A stretch of DNA of 64,000 bases from Corynebacterium suranareeae (GCF_002355155.1 NZ_AP017369.1:2232001-2296000); one strand, 5' to 3'; positions 9,055 to 18,153 are shown, counted from the stretch's first letter. Numbers and translations are program-made. Notes: generated by a model not told the origin, from the letters alone.

Positions 9055-9807
9055 TTAGAGGCCGGCTACTTGTCCGATCACATACACAGCGGGTGGTTTA
9101 ATTCCTTGGGTAATCATCTCTTCTCTCAAACTGCCCAAAGTGCATCGCAAGGATCGCTGGGCATCAGTTGTGCCTTCTTGAATAACAGCGGCAGGAGTAT
9201 CTGCGGCAAGACCACCATCGATTAAAGCCTGAGCAATTAAGCCCGCGTTTTTTACACCCATGATGATCGACAGTGTTCCACCTGATTTAGCTAAAGCTGA
9301 CCAGTCCACCAAAGACTTCGGGTGGCCGGGAGGCAAGTGGCCTGAAACTACTGTGAAGGAATGCACCACACCTCGGTTGGTGATTGGAATTCCTGCTACT
9401 GCTGGAACAGAAACAGCACTGGTAACGCCGGGGATTACTTCGCATTCGATACCGTTACTCGACAAATACTCCAACTCTTCAAACCCACGACCGAATACAT
9501 AAGGGTCCCCACCTTTTAATCGCACGACTTTAAGACCTTGTCGTGCATATTCAACCAACATCTCATTGGTTCGTTCTTGGGTGACCTGCTTGCCGTAAGG
9601 AAGTTTGGAAACGTCCACAACCGTCTTAGTGCTAACATCACACAGCTTCTCCAGTTCAGCGGTTGGGCCCAAATGATCAGCCAAAATAACATCGGCTTCT
9701 TGTAGGCGTTTCATTCCGCGCACCGTAATTAAGTCCCAAGCACCAGGTCCCCCGCCAATTAAAGAGACTGGTTGGATAGCTGATGGGGTTTTTGGGGAAG
9801 ATGTCAT
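9055..9807 (-). CDS. cobA: uroporphyrinogen-III C-methyltransferase
   Basis: 250-residue SUMT of the tetrapyrrole methylase family. It transfers two methyl groups from SAM to uroporphyrinogen III to make precorrin-2, the entry to sirohaem and cobalamin. The N-terminal loop (LIGGGPGAWDLITVRG) and the SAM-site motif GGDPYVFGRG are present. There is no fused CysG oxidase/ferrochelatase domain, so those steps must be elsewhere. I chose ATG 9807 over TTG 9813 because AGGA lies 9 nt upstream of the ATG. The gene is divergent from selO with almost no intergenic DNA. Downstream lies the chelatase pair, so a shared tetrapyrrole role is plausible; sirohaem for sulfite/nitrite reductase is the safest inferred end product. 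Confidence 0.92.
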   Translation of the reverse strand: MTSSPKTPSAIQPVSLIGGGPGAWDLITVRGMKRLQEADVILADHLGPTAELEKLCDVSTKTVVDVSKLPYGKQVTQERTNEMLVEYARQGLKVVRLKGGDPYVFGRGFEELEYLSSNGIECEVIPGVTSAVSVPAVAGIPITNRGVVHSFTVVSGHLPPGHPKSLVDWSALAKSGGTLSIIMGVKNAGLIAQALIDGGLAADTPAAVIQEGTTDAQRSLRCTLGSLREEMITQGIKPPAVYVIGQVAGL

Positions 9808-9862
9808 GTCCAATCATCCTAGTCGCAACATTTACCAAGACTTGAATACTAGGCTGAAAACC

Positions 9863-11284
9863 ATGAGTACCGCACCGTTTAAACTTGACGCCCAATTCGC
9901 ATCAGAGTTACCCGAAATGGCGGCACCCTGGCACGGAGAGGACGCCCCCGATCCGGAACTAGTGATATTAAATGAGGATCTTGCCCACTTACTAGGTCTT
10001 GATCCTGGCTGGCTTCGCTCCGAAGATGGCATCCAGTTTCTACTTGGCTTAAATCCCGAACCTTTAACTAAGTCGGTTGCCCAAGCCTATTCCGGGCATC
10101 AATTCGGACAGTTTGTGCCAAGCCTTGGAGACGGACGCGCTTTACTTCTCGGTGAAGCACATTCTACAGACGGAGTTTTACGCGATATCCACCTCAAAGG
10201 CGCAGGTAGAACGCAATTTTCCCGTGGTGCTGATGGACGAGCTACACTTGGCCCCATCCTTCGCGAGTACATCATCTCTGAAGCAATGCACGCACTAGGA
10301 GTACCAACAACTAGATCACTCGCGGTATTGACAACTGGTCGAAAAATTCAACGCGGAACTGTTGTTCCTGGAGCTATTTTGGTGCGAGTTGCAACCAGTC
10401 ACATCCGTGTTGGTTCCTTCCAATACTCAAATATTGCCGGTGGCATTGAACTTTCAACTCAGCTAGCAAATTACGCCATCACACGACACTTTCCTGAGTT
10501 AGCACAAAGTTTGGAGAATCCAACACCAGAGTTATACGTATCGTTTTTCAGGTCAGTGCTAAAGCGCCAAGCCTCCACAGTTGCCAAATGGACTCGTCTG
10601 GGTTTTGTGCATGGTGTGCTTAACACCGACAACACGCTGATCTCTGGTGAAACAATCGATTACGGCCCGTGTGCCTTTATGGAACGTTTTAGAAAAGACG
10701 CCAAATTCAGCTCAATCGACAACCATGGCCGATACAAATTTGAAAACCAACCGTTGATTCTTGGTTGGAATATGGCTCGCTTGGTGGAAACTTTGCTGCC
10801 ACTACTTGGCCCAACTCCCGATGAAGCAATGACGGCCGCACACGAAGCTCTGGGAGAATTTGATGATTTATGTTCCGCAGCAATCCGCCAGGAATTTGGC
10901 CAAGCATTGGGGCTAGATCCAGATCTAGAGATTATCGACGACTTCCAAGAGCTGCTGTACCGCCACAATCCAGATATCACCACCTTGTTACGCTCACTTA
11001 CCGACAACACAGCCCCACCTGCAGGTTTTGAATCTTTTGCACACACCTGGAAATCCCTCAACCCCGATACTGAGGCGATGAGCAAAGTGAACCCCATTTT
11101 CATCCCTCGCAATCACCTTGTAGAAGATGCACTTGCCAATGCTGTTGACGGCGATTTTGAAAAATTCCACGAACTACTGGCAGCGGTAACTGATCCATTC
11201 AACCCGACAGCCGGATCGAATGAGCTTCGACTACCCAGCACAGAGGGATTCGAGGAAGACTATATGACTTTCTGTGGCACCTAA
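9863..11284 (+). CDS. selO: SelO/YdiU family protein adenylyltransferase (pseudokinase)
   Basis: 473 residues, full-length SelO family. Characterised members are kinase-fold enzymes that bind ATP in flipped orientation and AMPylate protein hydroxyl groups during redox stress. Visible motifs are GDGRALLLGE (about residue 88), GAGRTQFSRGADGRATLGP (about 112-130), HGVLNTDN (about 250) and DYGPCAFME (about 266). It ends in FCGT, a near-terminal cysteine as in many family members. The frame is open back to ATG 9806, but that codon overlaps the cobA start on the other strand. ATG 9863 gives the usual family N-terminus and leaves room for promoters, so I prefer it. It is convergent with the VOC gene, 12 bp apart. 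Confidence 0.9.
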   Translation: MSTAPFKLDAQFASELPEMAAPWHGEDAPDPELVILNEDLAHLLGLDPGWLRSEDGIQFLLGLNPEPLTKSVAQAYSGHQFGQFVPSLGDGRALLLGEAHSTDGVLRDIHLKGAGRTQFSRGADGRATLGPILREYIISEAMHALGVPTTRSLAVLTTGRKIQRGTVVPGAILVRVATSHIRVGSFQYSNIAGGIELSTQLANYAITRHFPELAQSLENPTPELYVSFFRSVLKRQASTVAKWTRLGFVHGVLNTDNTLISGETIDYGPCAFMERFRKDAKFSSIDNHGRYKFENQPLILGWNMARLVETLLPLLGPTPDEAMTAAHEALGEFDDLCSAAIRQEFGQALGLDPDLEIIDDFQELLYRHNPDITTLLRSLTDNTAPPAGFESFAHTWKSLNPDTEAMSKVNPIFIPRNHLVEDALANAVDGDFEKFHELLAAVTDPFNPTAGSNELRLPSTEGFEEDYMTFCGT

Positions 11285-11296
11285 AAGTGGTGAGGT

Positions 11297-12199
11297 TTAG
11301 AACTTCTCTATCTCAATCTTCTTCATGCTGAGGAGCTTTTCAAATGCGCCAGGAGAAGCCATAAGTTCTTCCATATTGTCAGGCACAATTTGCCAACTCA
11401 CTCCGAATTTATCTTTCAACCAACCACAGGCTTCAGCTGTTGGGTCTGCCGACAGTGCATCCCACATTGCATCAAGTTCTTCTTGACCATGTGACTCATA
11501 CATCAAAGAGACACCCTCATTAAACGAGAAATCTTGGTCCACACCGGAATCCATTGCAAAGATCCATTGCCCGTCTAGCTGGAACTGAGAAAACATCAAC
11601 GCTTCAGCAGTCGCCGGGCCTGTGGGTTGACCGTATACCGCCCGATCACCAAGGCGTGAATGCGGAAAAACATCCACATAGTATTCCTGCGCTTCAGCAG
11701 CCTTATTTTGCGCAGCACCACCAAAAAGCAACATGGGAATAACCGATGGCCCCGGTTCTGACTCAGAGCTACTAAGCATCAGCTGCCAACTGACCCCATA
11801 TTTATCCTGTACCCATCCGTAATATTCAGAAAATGGATACTTATCTACGGGCATTAATGCTGTGCCACCATCTAAAAGTCTCTCCCACACTACATCCAGA
11901 TGTTTTCGCGCATGAGGATCCCTTACTGCATCAAAATTCATCATCAGACTGATTGATGCATTCGGAGTAAATTCTTCGCCAGCATTGATCAAGATAATCC
12001 TAAAACCCGCTATAGCAAGATCAACGGTGAGAGTCTTTCCTGCAAAAGGTTCCTGGAAATCGAATAATCCAGTTTCTGGGTATGTCACCGTGCTGAGGAC
12101 TTCCACTCCACCGGGAAAGTCCGAAAACGCGTTGAGGTAAAAGTCAGCTGCTTGATCTGCTGTGCCTTGGCACCAAATATTGGGGATGATCTTTTGCAT
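11297..12199 (-). CDS. tandem VOC-fold protein (PhnB / 3-demethylubiquinone methyltransferase-like, PF06983)
   Basis: 300 residues made of two homologous halves (about 3-150 and 156-290). Each has the signature of this vicinal-oxygen-chelate subfamily: an N-terminal QGTADQAADFYLNAF-type start (in the second half NKAAEAQEYYVDVF) and a C-terminal DKYGVSWQL or DKFGVSWQI. Such proteins are often annotated as glyoxalase/bleomycin-resistance-like, but members of this subgroup rarely have a proven reaction, so the substrate is unknown. Start is ATG at 12199 with a weak GGGGG ribosome site. It stands alone, convergent with selO. Confidence 0.8.
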   Translation of the reverse strand: MQKIIPNIWCQGTADQAADFYLNAFSDFPGGVEVLSTVTYPETGLFDFQEPFAGKTLTVDLAIAGFRIILINAGEEFTPNASISLMMNFDAVRDPHARKHLDVVWERLLDGGTALMPVDKYPFSEYYGWVQDKYGVSWQLMLSSSESEPGPSVIPMLLFGGAAQNKAAEAQEYYVDVFPHSRLGDRAVYGQPTGPATAEALMFSQFQLDGQWIFAMDSGVDQDFSFNEGVSLMYESHGQEELDAMWDALSADPTAEACGWLKDKFGVSWQIVPDNMEELMASPGAFEKLLSMKKIEIEKF

Positions 12200-12342
12200 A
12201 CCCCCGAGAGTAGATCAAGACAGCATTTCAGCTTCGCGCTGAGGCACATAATCGCAGGCCTAGACACCTTAACGAGCAGAAATCCACCTCAACACCAAAG
12301 TAGTGCATGTCACATTTTTATTTAGCCGGAAGGTAAACAAAA

Positions 12343-12440
12343 ACACCCTCATGTACCTTGGAAACCCTTTAAGGCGGAGATTGCCTTTAAGGACTTTAAG
12401 GGCTTTTAGGATAGGCCCAAGCATGGGCACATGAGGGTGT
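12343..12440 (-). terminator. large structured terminator downstream of mqo
   Basis: A perfect 12-bp inverted repeat (12343-12354 and 12429-12440; arms ACACCCTCATGT and ACATGAGGGTGT) encloses 74 nt rich in CTTTAAGG motifs. On the minus strand the outer stem is followed by GTTTTTGTTT, consistent with termination after mqo. The enclosed segment is unusually long for an intrinsic terminator. Confidence 0.65.
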
Positions 12441-12464
12441 CTTTAAACGAAACGCTTTAAAACT

Positions 12465-13967
12465 TTAAGCTTCTTCGAGCTTCAGCGTCTTCTGAGTGCG
12501 CTCCCACTGCTGCGCAAACAGTTCTGGCTCATCAGCAAGTTTCTTGCCATAGGAAGGGATCATGTCCTTCAGCTTGTCGCCCCACTCGATCATACGATCA
12601 CCGAAGCAACGCTCAAGCAGTTCGATCATTGCCGAAGGTGCGATGGATGCTCCTGGGGAAGCACCGAGCAGACCTGCGATGGTGCCTTCGGAGTTGTTGA
12701 TCAAGGTGGTGCCGAATTCTAGGGAACCAAACTTAGGGAATCCCGCAGGTTTAATAACCTGAACACGCTGTCCTGCAACGATGGTCTCCCAATCGCCGTT
12801 TTGTGCCTCTGGCATGTACTCGCGTAGAGCATCCATACGCTTGTCCTGGTCCTTGAGAACTTCAGTGATCAGGTACTTGGTCAGGTCAAATTCCTGAGCA
12901 GCAACACCAAGGTAGGAAGGAATGTTGTCTGGGCGAATGGACTTGAACAGATCCAGGTAGGAGCCTTCCTTCAGGAACTTAGGAGTCCAACCACCGTAAG
13001 GTCCGAAGAGGAGACCCTTTTCCCCCTCGATAACGCGGGTATCAAGGTGAGGAACAGACATTGGAGGAGCACCCACGGATGCCTTGCCGTAAACCTTAGC
13101 GGCGTGCTGTTCGATCAGTTCCTCGTTAGTGCAACGAAGCCATAGGCCGGATACTGGGAATCCAGCAAAGCCCTTGACCTGTGGGATGCCAGCGCTGCGA
13201 AGCAGATCAAGTGCGTATCCGCCAGCTCCGACAAACACGAAGTTTGCTTTGATGGTCTTGGTGTCACCGGTGTGCACATTTTTGACCGTTACAATCCACT
13301 TTGCGCCATCAGCTTTCACGCTTTTGACTTCGTGGCCGTAGCGAATCTCAGTACCTTCAACCTCGGCAGCATCAAGATACTGCTTGGTCTGCGCACCATA
13401 GTTGATGTCAGTGCCTTCGTCGATCCATGAAATGGCCACTGGGTTGGAGAAATCTCGACCCTTCGCCATCAAGGGAAGCTTCTCGGCGAAAGTTGCCTCG
13501 TCGTCAGCGTAGGTCATTCCCTGGAAAAGTGGGTGATCCTTCAAAGCTTCATAGCGTGCCTTGATGTAAGCGACCTGATCTGCACCCTGTCCAAAGGACA
13601 CGTGAGGGACGGGGTTGATGAACTCACGTGGATCAGAAAGCACGCCTTCATCAACAAGGTGGGACCAGAATTGACGTGAGACCTGGAATTTTTCATTGAT
13701 TCCTACGGCCTTACCAATTTCAACTTTGCCTTTAACCTCTGGCGTGTAGTTCAGCTCACACAGAGCAGAGTGGCCGGTGCCGGCGTTGTTCCACGGGGAG
13801 GACGACTCTTGAGCCGGTCCATCCAAACGCTCGAAGACGATTTGAGACCAGCTTGGCTCCAGCTGACGCAGCATTGCACCCAGAGTGGAGCTCATGATAC
13901 CGGCGCCGATGAGGACGACATCTGCCTCATCGGTAATCCTCGGTGCGTTCTTCGGGGAATCTGACAT
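12465..13967 (-). CDS. mqo: malate:quinone oxidoreductase
   Basis: 500-residue FAD-dependent, peripheral membrane dehydrogenase oxidising L-malate to oxaloacetate and passing electrons to menaquinone; in this genus it is the main malate-oxidising enzyme of the TCA cycle. The Rossmann dinucleotide-binding loop (VVLIGAGIMSSTLGAML) lies at residues 17-33, and the length equals the known C. glutamicum enzyme. The frame is open 33 codons further upstream, but ATG 13967 has an AAGGAAG ribosome site and matches the recognised N-terminus MSDSPKN. Monocistronic, ending in an elaborate terminator. Confidence 0.97.
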   Translation of the reverse strand: MSDSPKNAPRITDEADVVLIGAGIMSSTLGAMLRQLEPSWSQIVFERLDGPAQESSSPWNNAGTGHSALCELNYTPEVKGKVEIGKAVGINEKFQVSRQFWSHLVDEGVLSDPREFINPVPHVSFGQGADQVAYIKARYEALKDHPLFQGMTYADDEATFAEKLPLMAKGRDFSNPVAISWIDEGTDINYGAQTKQYLDAAEVEGTEIRYGHEVKSVKADGAKWIVTVKNVHTGDTKTIKANFVFVGAGGYALDLLRSAGIPQVKGFAGFPVSGLWLRCTNEELIEQHAAKVYGKASVGAPPMSVPHLDTRVIEGEKGLLFGPYGGWTPKFLKEGSYLDLFKSIRPDNIPSYLGVAAQEFDLTKYLITEVLKDQDKRMDALREYMPEAQNGDWETIVAGQRVQVIKPAGFPKFGSLEFGTTLINNSEGTIAGLLGASPGASIAPSAMIELLERCFGDRMIEWGDKLKDMIPSYGKKLADEPELFAQQWERTQKTLKLEEA

Positions 13968-14354
13968 GTTCAACTTCCTTTTATCTCCGCGAGTTGTCTG
14001 CCGAACAGCACTACAAGGCGCCATTTCATAAATGACCGCCAGCACTTTTGCGCAAGTGTTGGCCACATTTTTGACTGACGCTTGGGGCGTAACCCTTCTT
14101 GTTTCTTACAAGAAAGCGTGGGTACACATTGTCCGTGAGTAAACAGTGTACGCCTGCTACCTCGAGCTAAAGAAACAAGGACGCGATATTCCCCTTTCTC
14201 AAGCAAATTCCTCCCCCGCACTACCCCCTCCCCCAATTTGCAAAGATAGTAAATGTGAAATTCGCAAACATGAACACCGCTGGAGAATTTTCATGATGCG
14301 AACAATCATCGCTTCCCCTCCCATCTTTTCACTGTTCGACATATCGTTAACACC
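13968..14354. other. 387-bp intergenic region between divergent mqo and hydrolase genes
   Basis: Holds the mqo ribosome site at its left edge and presumably the promoters of both divergent genes. Short open frames inside have no family features. I see no repeat or structured RNA here. Confidence 0.5.
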
Positions 14355-15401
14355 ATGAACCATTCGCAGTCTTCATCTACACACCAGTTCTGGCAGCCAG
14401 ATCTCCTTGGCAAAGGTTATGAATTCCACACAATTGAGCTTGGTGCTGATCCTGATCATGAAACAGATGTTGTTGCCACCCTGGTTCGCTACAATCCTGA
14501 TTCCTCATCTAAAGAATCATTTGGATCCAGACCTGCATTAATGTGGGTGCACGGCATGACTGACTATTTTTTCCACACCGAGTTTGCCGAGTTTTTCCAT
14601 AAGGCTGGTTTTGCTGTCTACGCCGTTGATTTAAGAAAATGTGGGCGTTCGTACCGTCCAGGTCAGCAATGGCATTACACCTCTGATCTCGCTCATTACT
14701 TTCCAGACCTCACGGCAGCGACGGAAATAATTTCTAAAAACCATCCGCATGTCATTCCAGTTGCCCATTCCACAGGTGGACTTATCGTTCCTTTATGGAT
14801 GTCAGAAATGCGGCGCAGTAGTCCTAAAGTTGTCCAAAATATTCCAGCACTTGTTTTAAACAGCCCTTGGTTGGACATGATGTATCCGCCACTGCTTATC
14901 AAGCTCATCACGCCTGGAGTAAAAATATTGGGCAAACGCTTACCTAAAATGCTCATCCCGGGTGGTGGATTAGGGACCTATGGCAAGTCGATCCATAAAG
15001 ATTTCTACGGGGAGTGGAATTTCAACACGGAGTTGAAACCTGTTGAGGGTCATAGAAAAAGCATTGGATGGCTACGCGCAATCATGGCCGGCCAAAAAGA
15101 TGTTCACAACGACCGGGTGAATGTCGGTGTAGATGTACTAGCCCTGTGTTCTGAAAAGTCTTGGTTAAAGTCTGAGTATTCAGAAGAAACTGATATCTCT
15201 GATGCAGTGCTGGATGTGCAACACATCCAAAAATGGGCGCCTCACTTAAGTAACCCCGAATCAAGGGTGACGGTTAAGAAGATTCCCGGTGCACGCCACG
15301 ATGTTTTTCTTTCTAAAAAAGCTACGCGTGACCAGGCGTTTAGCATTCTAAAGAATTGGCTTGATTCCCGGGTGCCAGATTTAGCACCTGGTAAAAAATA
15401 A
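14355..15401 (+). CDS. alpha/beta hydrolase (lysophospholipase / serine aminopeptidase S33-like)
   Basis: 348 residues with the alpha/beta hydrolase layout: oxyanion strand WVHGMTDYF near residue 63, nucleophile elbow AHSTGG with the serine near residue 138, and a likely catalytic histidine in GARHDVFLS near 312. The acid residue is probably in the segment before it (about 258-290). There is no signal peptide, so it is cytosolic. The closest recognised type is the monoacylglycerol lipase/lysophospholipase group; the substrate is unknown. It lies upstream of mtr on the same strand, about 120 bp away, so co-transcription is possible but not evident. Confidence 0.8.
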   Translation: MNHSQSSSTHQFWQPDLLGKGYEFHTIELGADPDHETDVVATLVRYNPDSSSKESFGSRPALMWVHGMTDYFFHTEFAEFFHKAGFAVYAVDLRKCGRSYRPGQQWHYTSDLAHYFPDLTAATEIISKNHPHVIPVAHSTGGLIVPLWMSEMRRSSPKVVQNIPALVLNSPWLDMMYPPLLIKLITPGVKILGKRLPKMLIPGGGLGTYGKSIHKDFYGEWNFNTELKPVEGHRKSIGWLRAIMAGQKDVHNDRVNVGVDVLALCSEKSWLKSEYSEETDISDAVLDVQHIQKWAPHLSNPESRVTVKKIPGARHDVFLSKKATRDQAFSILKNWLDSRVPDLAPGKK

Positions 15402-15518
15402 ACTAAAACCATAGGTGGGAAGCTTTTCATAGTCTTTAACGTTGAGGTGTATGAGTTTCCTCGAAAGTCACCTATTAATTATCTCAAGCCCACATCTTTT
15501 TCTTTAGGAGCCCAATTC

Positions 15519-16916
15519 ATGTCTGAGCAGCAAGCACCGATCAAACATTATGATCTCATCATCATCGGCACTGGTTCGGGAAACTCAATTCCTGGCCCGG
15601 AGTTTGATGACAAATCTATTGCGATCGTGGAAAAAGGTGCTTTCGGCGGAACCTGCCTTAACGTGGGCTGCATCCCCACGAAAATGTATGTTTATGCTGC
15701 CGATATTGCTCAAGAGATCCAGGAGTCGGCACGGCTTGGCATTGATGCATCGCTCAACGGAGTTGATTGGCCTTCCATTGTTAGCCGCGTCTTCGACAAG
15801 CGCATTGACCCCATCGCACAAGGTGGCGAAGCTTATCGACGTGGCCCCGAAACTCCAAATATCGATGTGTATGACATGCATGCCACTTTTGTCGACGCGA
15901 AGACAATCTCTACCGGTATTGCGGGTCAAGAACAGCTCATCAGTGGCACAGACATTGTGATTGCAACTGGTTCACGTCCATACATCCCCGAAGCAATTGC
16001 TGAATCTGGCGTGCGCTACTACACCAATGAAGACATCATGCGCTTGACCGAGCAGCCACAATCCATCGTGATTGTTGGTGGTGGATTCATCGCGCTGGAA
16101 TTTGCCCATGTTTTTGACGCGCTGGGCACAAAGGTGACCATCCTTAACCGTTCTGATGTGCTGCTACGTGATGCAGATGCTGATATCTCTGCCAAAATTC
16201 TTGAACTTTCTAAGAAGCGTTTCGACGTCCGCCTCAACACTTCAGTCACAGACGTCAGTGAGACACACAACGGTGGTGTCCGAATTTCGGTGAACTCCTC
16301 GAACGATATCGAGGCAGACATTTTGCTTGTCGCCACTGGGCGCACCCCAAATGGCGATCAGATGAATCTGTCTGCAGCAGGAATCGACATGGATGGTCGC
16401 CAGATCGAGGTCGATGAGTTTGGGCGCACCTCTGCTCAAGGTGTGTGGGCACTAGGCGATGTATCATCTCCCTACAAACTCAAGCATGTTGCCAATGCCG
16501 AAATGCGTGCGGTTAAGCACAATCTTGCCCACCCGGAAGATCTACAAAAGATGCCTCATGACTTCGTGCCTTCTGCTGTATTTACCAATCCACAGATTGC
16601 ACAGGTTGGTATGACAGAATCCCAAGCACGTGAAGCCGGGTTGAATATCACAGTGAAAATTCAGAATTACTCTGATGTTGCCTATGGCTGGGCCATGGAA
16701 GATACCGATGGATTCGTCAAGCTCATTGCTGATAAAGACACCGGAAAACTCGTTGGTGCACACATCATCGGCGCTCAGGCATCCACTCTCATCCAACAGC
16801 TGATTACGGTAATGGCATTTGGTATTGACGCCCGAGAAGCAGCGTCTCAACAGTATTGGATTCACCCAGCCCTTCCTGAGGTGATTGAAAATGCGTTACT
16901 GGGGCTGGATTTTTAA
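15519..16916 (+). CDS. mtr: mycothione reductase
   Basis: 465-residue flavoprotein disulfide reductase reducing oxidised mycothiol with NADPH, the actinobacterial counterpart of glutathione reductase. The redox pair is C46 and C51 in CLNVGC, after an N-terminal FAD site (IIIGTGSGNS). An NAD(P) site (VIVGGGFIALEFAHV) follows, with a dimerisation domain and the catalytic His-Glu in HPALPE near residue 449. The frame is open from 15447, but the AGGAG site before ATG 15519 and the expected MSEQQAP start decide it. It supports a mycothiol-producing actinomycete host. Confidence 0.95.
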   Translation: MSEQQAPIKHYDLIIIGTGSGNSIPGPEFDDKSIAIVEKGAFGGTCLNVGCIPTKMYVYAADIAQEIQESARLGIDASLNGVDWPSIVSRVFDKRIDPIAQGGEAYRRGPETPNIDVYDMHATFVDAKTISTGIAGQEQLISGTDIVIATGSRPYIPEAIAESGVRYYTNEDIMRLTEQPQSIVIVGGGFIALEFAHVFDALGTKVTILNRSDVLLRDADADISAKILELSKKRFDVRLNTSVTDVSETHNGGVRISVNSSNDIEADILLVATGRTPNGDQMNLSAAGIDMDGRQIEVDEFGRTSAQGVWALGDVSSPYKLKHVANAEMRAVKHNLAHPEDLQKMPHDFVPSAVFTNPQIAQVGMTESQAREAGLNITVKIQNYSDVAYGWAMEDTDGFVKLIADKDTGKLVGAHIIGAQASTLIQQLITVMAFGIDAREAASQQYWIHPALPEVIENALLGLDF

Positions 16917-17334
16917 CACCTACGCGAACGTAACTTTTGAATACAGAAAATTTTCCATGTCAAATTAATACTTAAGAATTGATCACTAAATTAAGGACTT
17001 TTTAAGATTAATTTGAGATAGGTAGCATTTACCCAGGTCACACCTACCCCCAACTAGCACCCCCAAACATTGAGACTAAAAGAAAGACATATAGAATTTC
17101 GGGTATTAGATTAACTTCTTCAAAGTGTAGGAAATCTAAGAACTTCGATTGAGATTTGTCGTTGTCTGAATATGCTGAATCTAGTCAGGCTGCTTCAAGT
17201 CAAGATCATTAAATGCGCTTTTTTGCTGAAAGCCATCTTGAAATGCCTTAGGCTTTTAGTTGCTAGAACTTGACAATCCCTCTGTTTCTTTCATTAGGAG
17301 CAGAAAACCCGACTACTCCTAAAGGACTTTTCTC
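16917..17334. other. 418-bp AT-rich intergenic region upstream of the secreted-protein pair
   Basis: No coding sequence. The left part is very AT-rich (about 16960-17030) and is followed by C-rich runs at 17040-17070. TTGACA at 17270-17275 with a weak -10 (CATTAG at about 17292-17297) is a possible promoter for the downstream pair. A hairpin TTAGGAG (17294-17300) / CTCCTAA (17316-17322) lies just before and partly over the AAAGGA ribosome site, and could modulate translation. Confidence 0.45.
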
Positions 17335-17682
17335 ATGCGTTCTCTCCGTACCGCAGCAGTTGCAGGCCTTACTGCAGTTGCCCTTTCTGTAGGTTCCGCA
17401 GCTGTGGCAACCGCAGCTGAATCCGAGCAAAATCTCTCTTCCGGCTTCGCAGCCCTTTCCTCTGGTGGCGCAGCCGCCGTAGGTGAGGACTGGGATGCAG
17501 ACCAGCCCGTCAAAGGTGGAGACATCTTTGGTGAAGAGCACGAGCGTGATAATGAAAACACTCCAGCGTGGGCTAAGAACATGTACGATCTAACCGTCCT
17601 GGGTGGCATCGCTTCCCTTCTCGGCGTGATCGTATTCCCTGCTTACAACTACCTGGTTTACACCGGTGTTATCAAGGGCTAA
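17335..17682 (+). CDS. small secreted protein with hydrophobic C-terminus (paralogue 1)
   Basis: 115 residues. It begins with a clear Sec signal peptide (positively charged MRSLR, hydrophobic core, likely cleavage after ATAA near residue 28). A hydrophilic, acidic middle of about 55 residues follows, then a hydrophobic C-terminal segment (about 86-115) ending YTGVIKG. This architecture resembles small cell-envelope or pore-type proteins of corynebacteria, but no family is recognised. Its C-terminal 25-30 residues clearly align with those of the next gene, so the two are paralogues. Ribosome site AAAGGA. Probably the first gene of a two-gene operon ending at the hairpin at 18119. Confidence 0.8.
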   Translation: MRSLRTAAVAGLTAVALSVGSAAVATAAESEQNLSSGFAALSSGGAAAVGEDWDADQPVKGGDIFGEEHERDNENTPAWAKNMYDLTVLGGIASLLGVIVFPAYNYLVYTGVIKG

Positions 17683-17737
17683 AGCGCCCTAACTCTACCT
17701 TCATCAATAGCTTGGCTTTACTGAAAGGCTTTTCATC

Positions 17738-18094
17738 ATGCGTAAATTCCGCAACACTGCAATTGCACTAGTTTCTGCAGCTGCAATCACCTTGGGCGGC
17801 GTTACCGCTGCTGCCGCTCAGGAAGACACCACTCCTCCTGCAGAGACCGAGACCTCTTCCCTTTCCGGTTCCTCAGGCTCTTCATGGGCTGACTACCACA
17901 ACGAGTACGAAGGCGACAAAGAGGGCTACGGAATCGACGGCTTCGGTTCTTCCCGCGATGATTCCGGAGAAGAAGTTCCACGTTGGTTGGAGACCTGGGG
18001 CAAGGTATTTGATGCTTTGACCGTTACCTCCGTTCTTGGTCTTGTTGTCTTCCCTGTTGTTAACTTCCTGAAGTACAACGGCGTCATCAAGTAA
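17738..18094 (+). CDS. small secreted protein with hydrophobic C-terminus (paralogue 2)
   Basis: 118 residues with a signal peptide (MRKFRNTAIALV core, likely cleavage in the AAAAQ stretch near residue 27). A Ser/Gly/Asp-rich central region follows (SSLSGSSGSSWADY), then a hydrophobic C-terminal segment (about 93-118) containing VVFPVVNFLKYNGVIK. Compare VIVFPAYNYLVYTGVIK in the preceding gene. The mature proteins differ in the middle but share this tail, suggesting a common anchor or oligomerisation element in the mycomembrane or plasma membrane. AAAGG ribosome site 9 nt upstream; 55 bp after paralogue 1. Function unknown. Confidence 0.8.
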   Translation: MRKFRNTAIALVSAAAITLGGVTAAAAQEDTTPPAETETSSLSGSSGSSWADYHNEYEGDKEGYGIDGFGSSRDDSGEEVPRWLETWGKVFDALTVTSVLGLVVFPVVNFLKYNGVIK

Positions 18095-18118
18095 TCTGCA
18101 ATTTCCTGTCAAATTGCT

Positions 18119-18153
18119 AAAGGCATTAACCACATGTGGTTAATGCCTTTTTT
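18119..18153 (+). terminator. intrinsic terminator after the secreted-protein pair
   Basis: Perfect palindrome AGGCATTAACCACATGTGGT... spanning 18121-18148, ending in a CCTTTTTT tract. Strong terminator for the two-gene operon. Confidence 0.88.
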
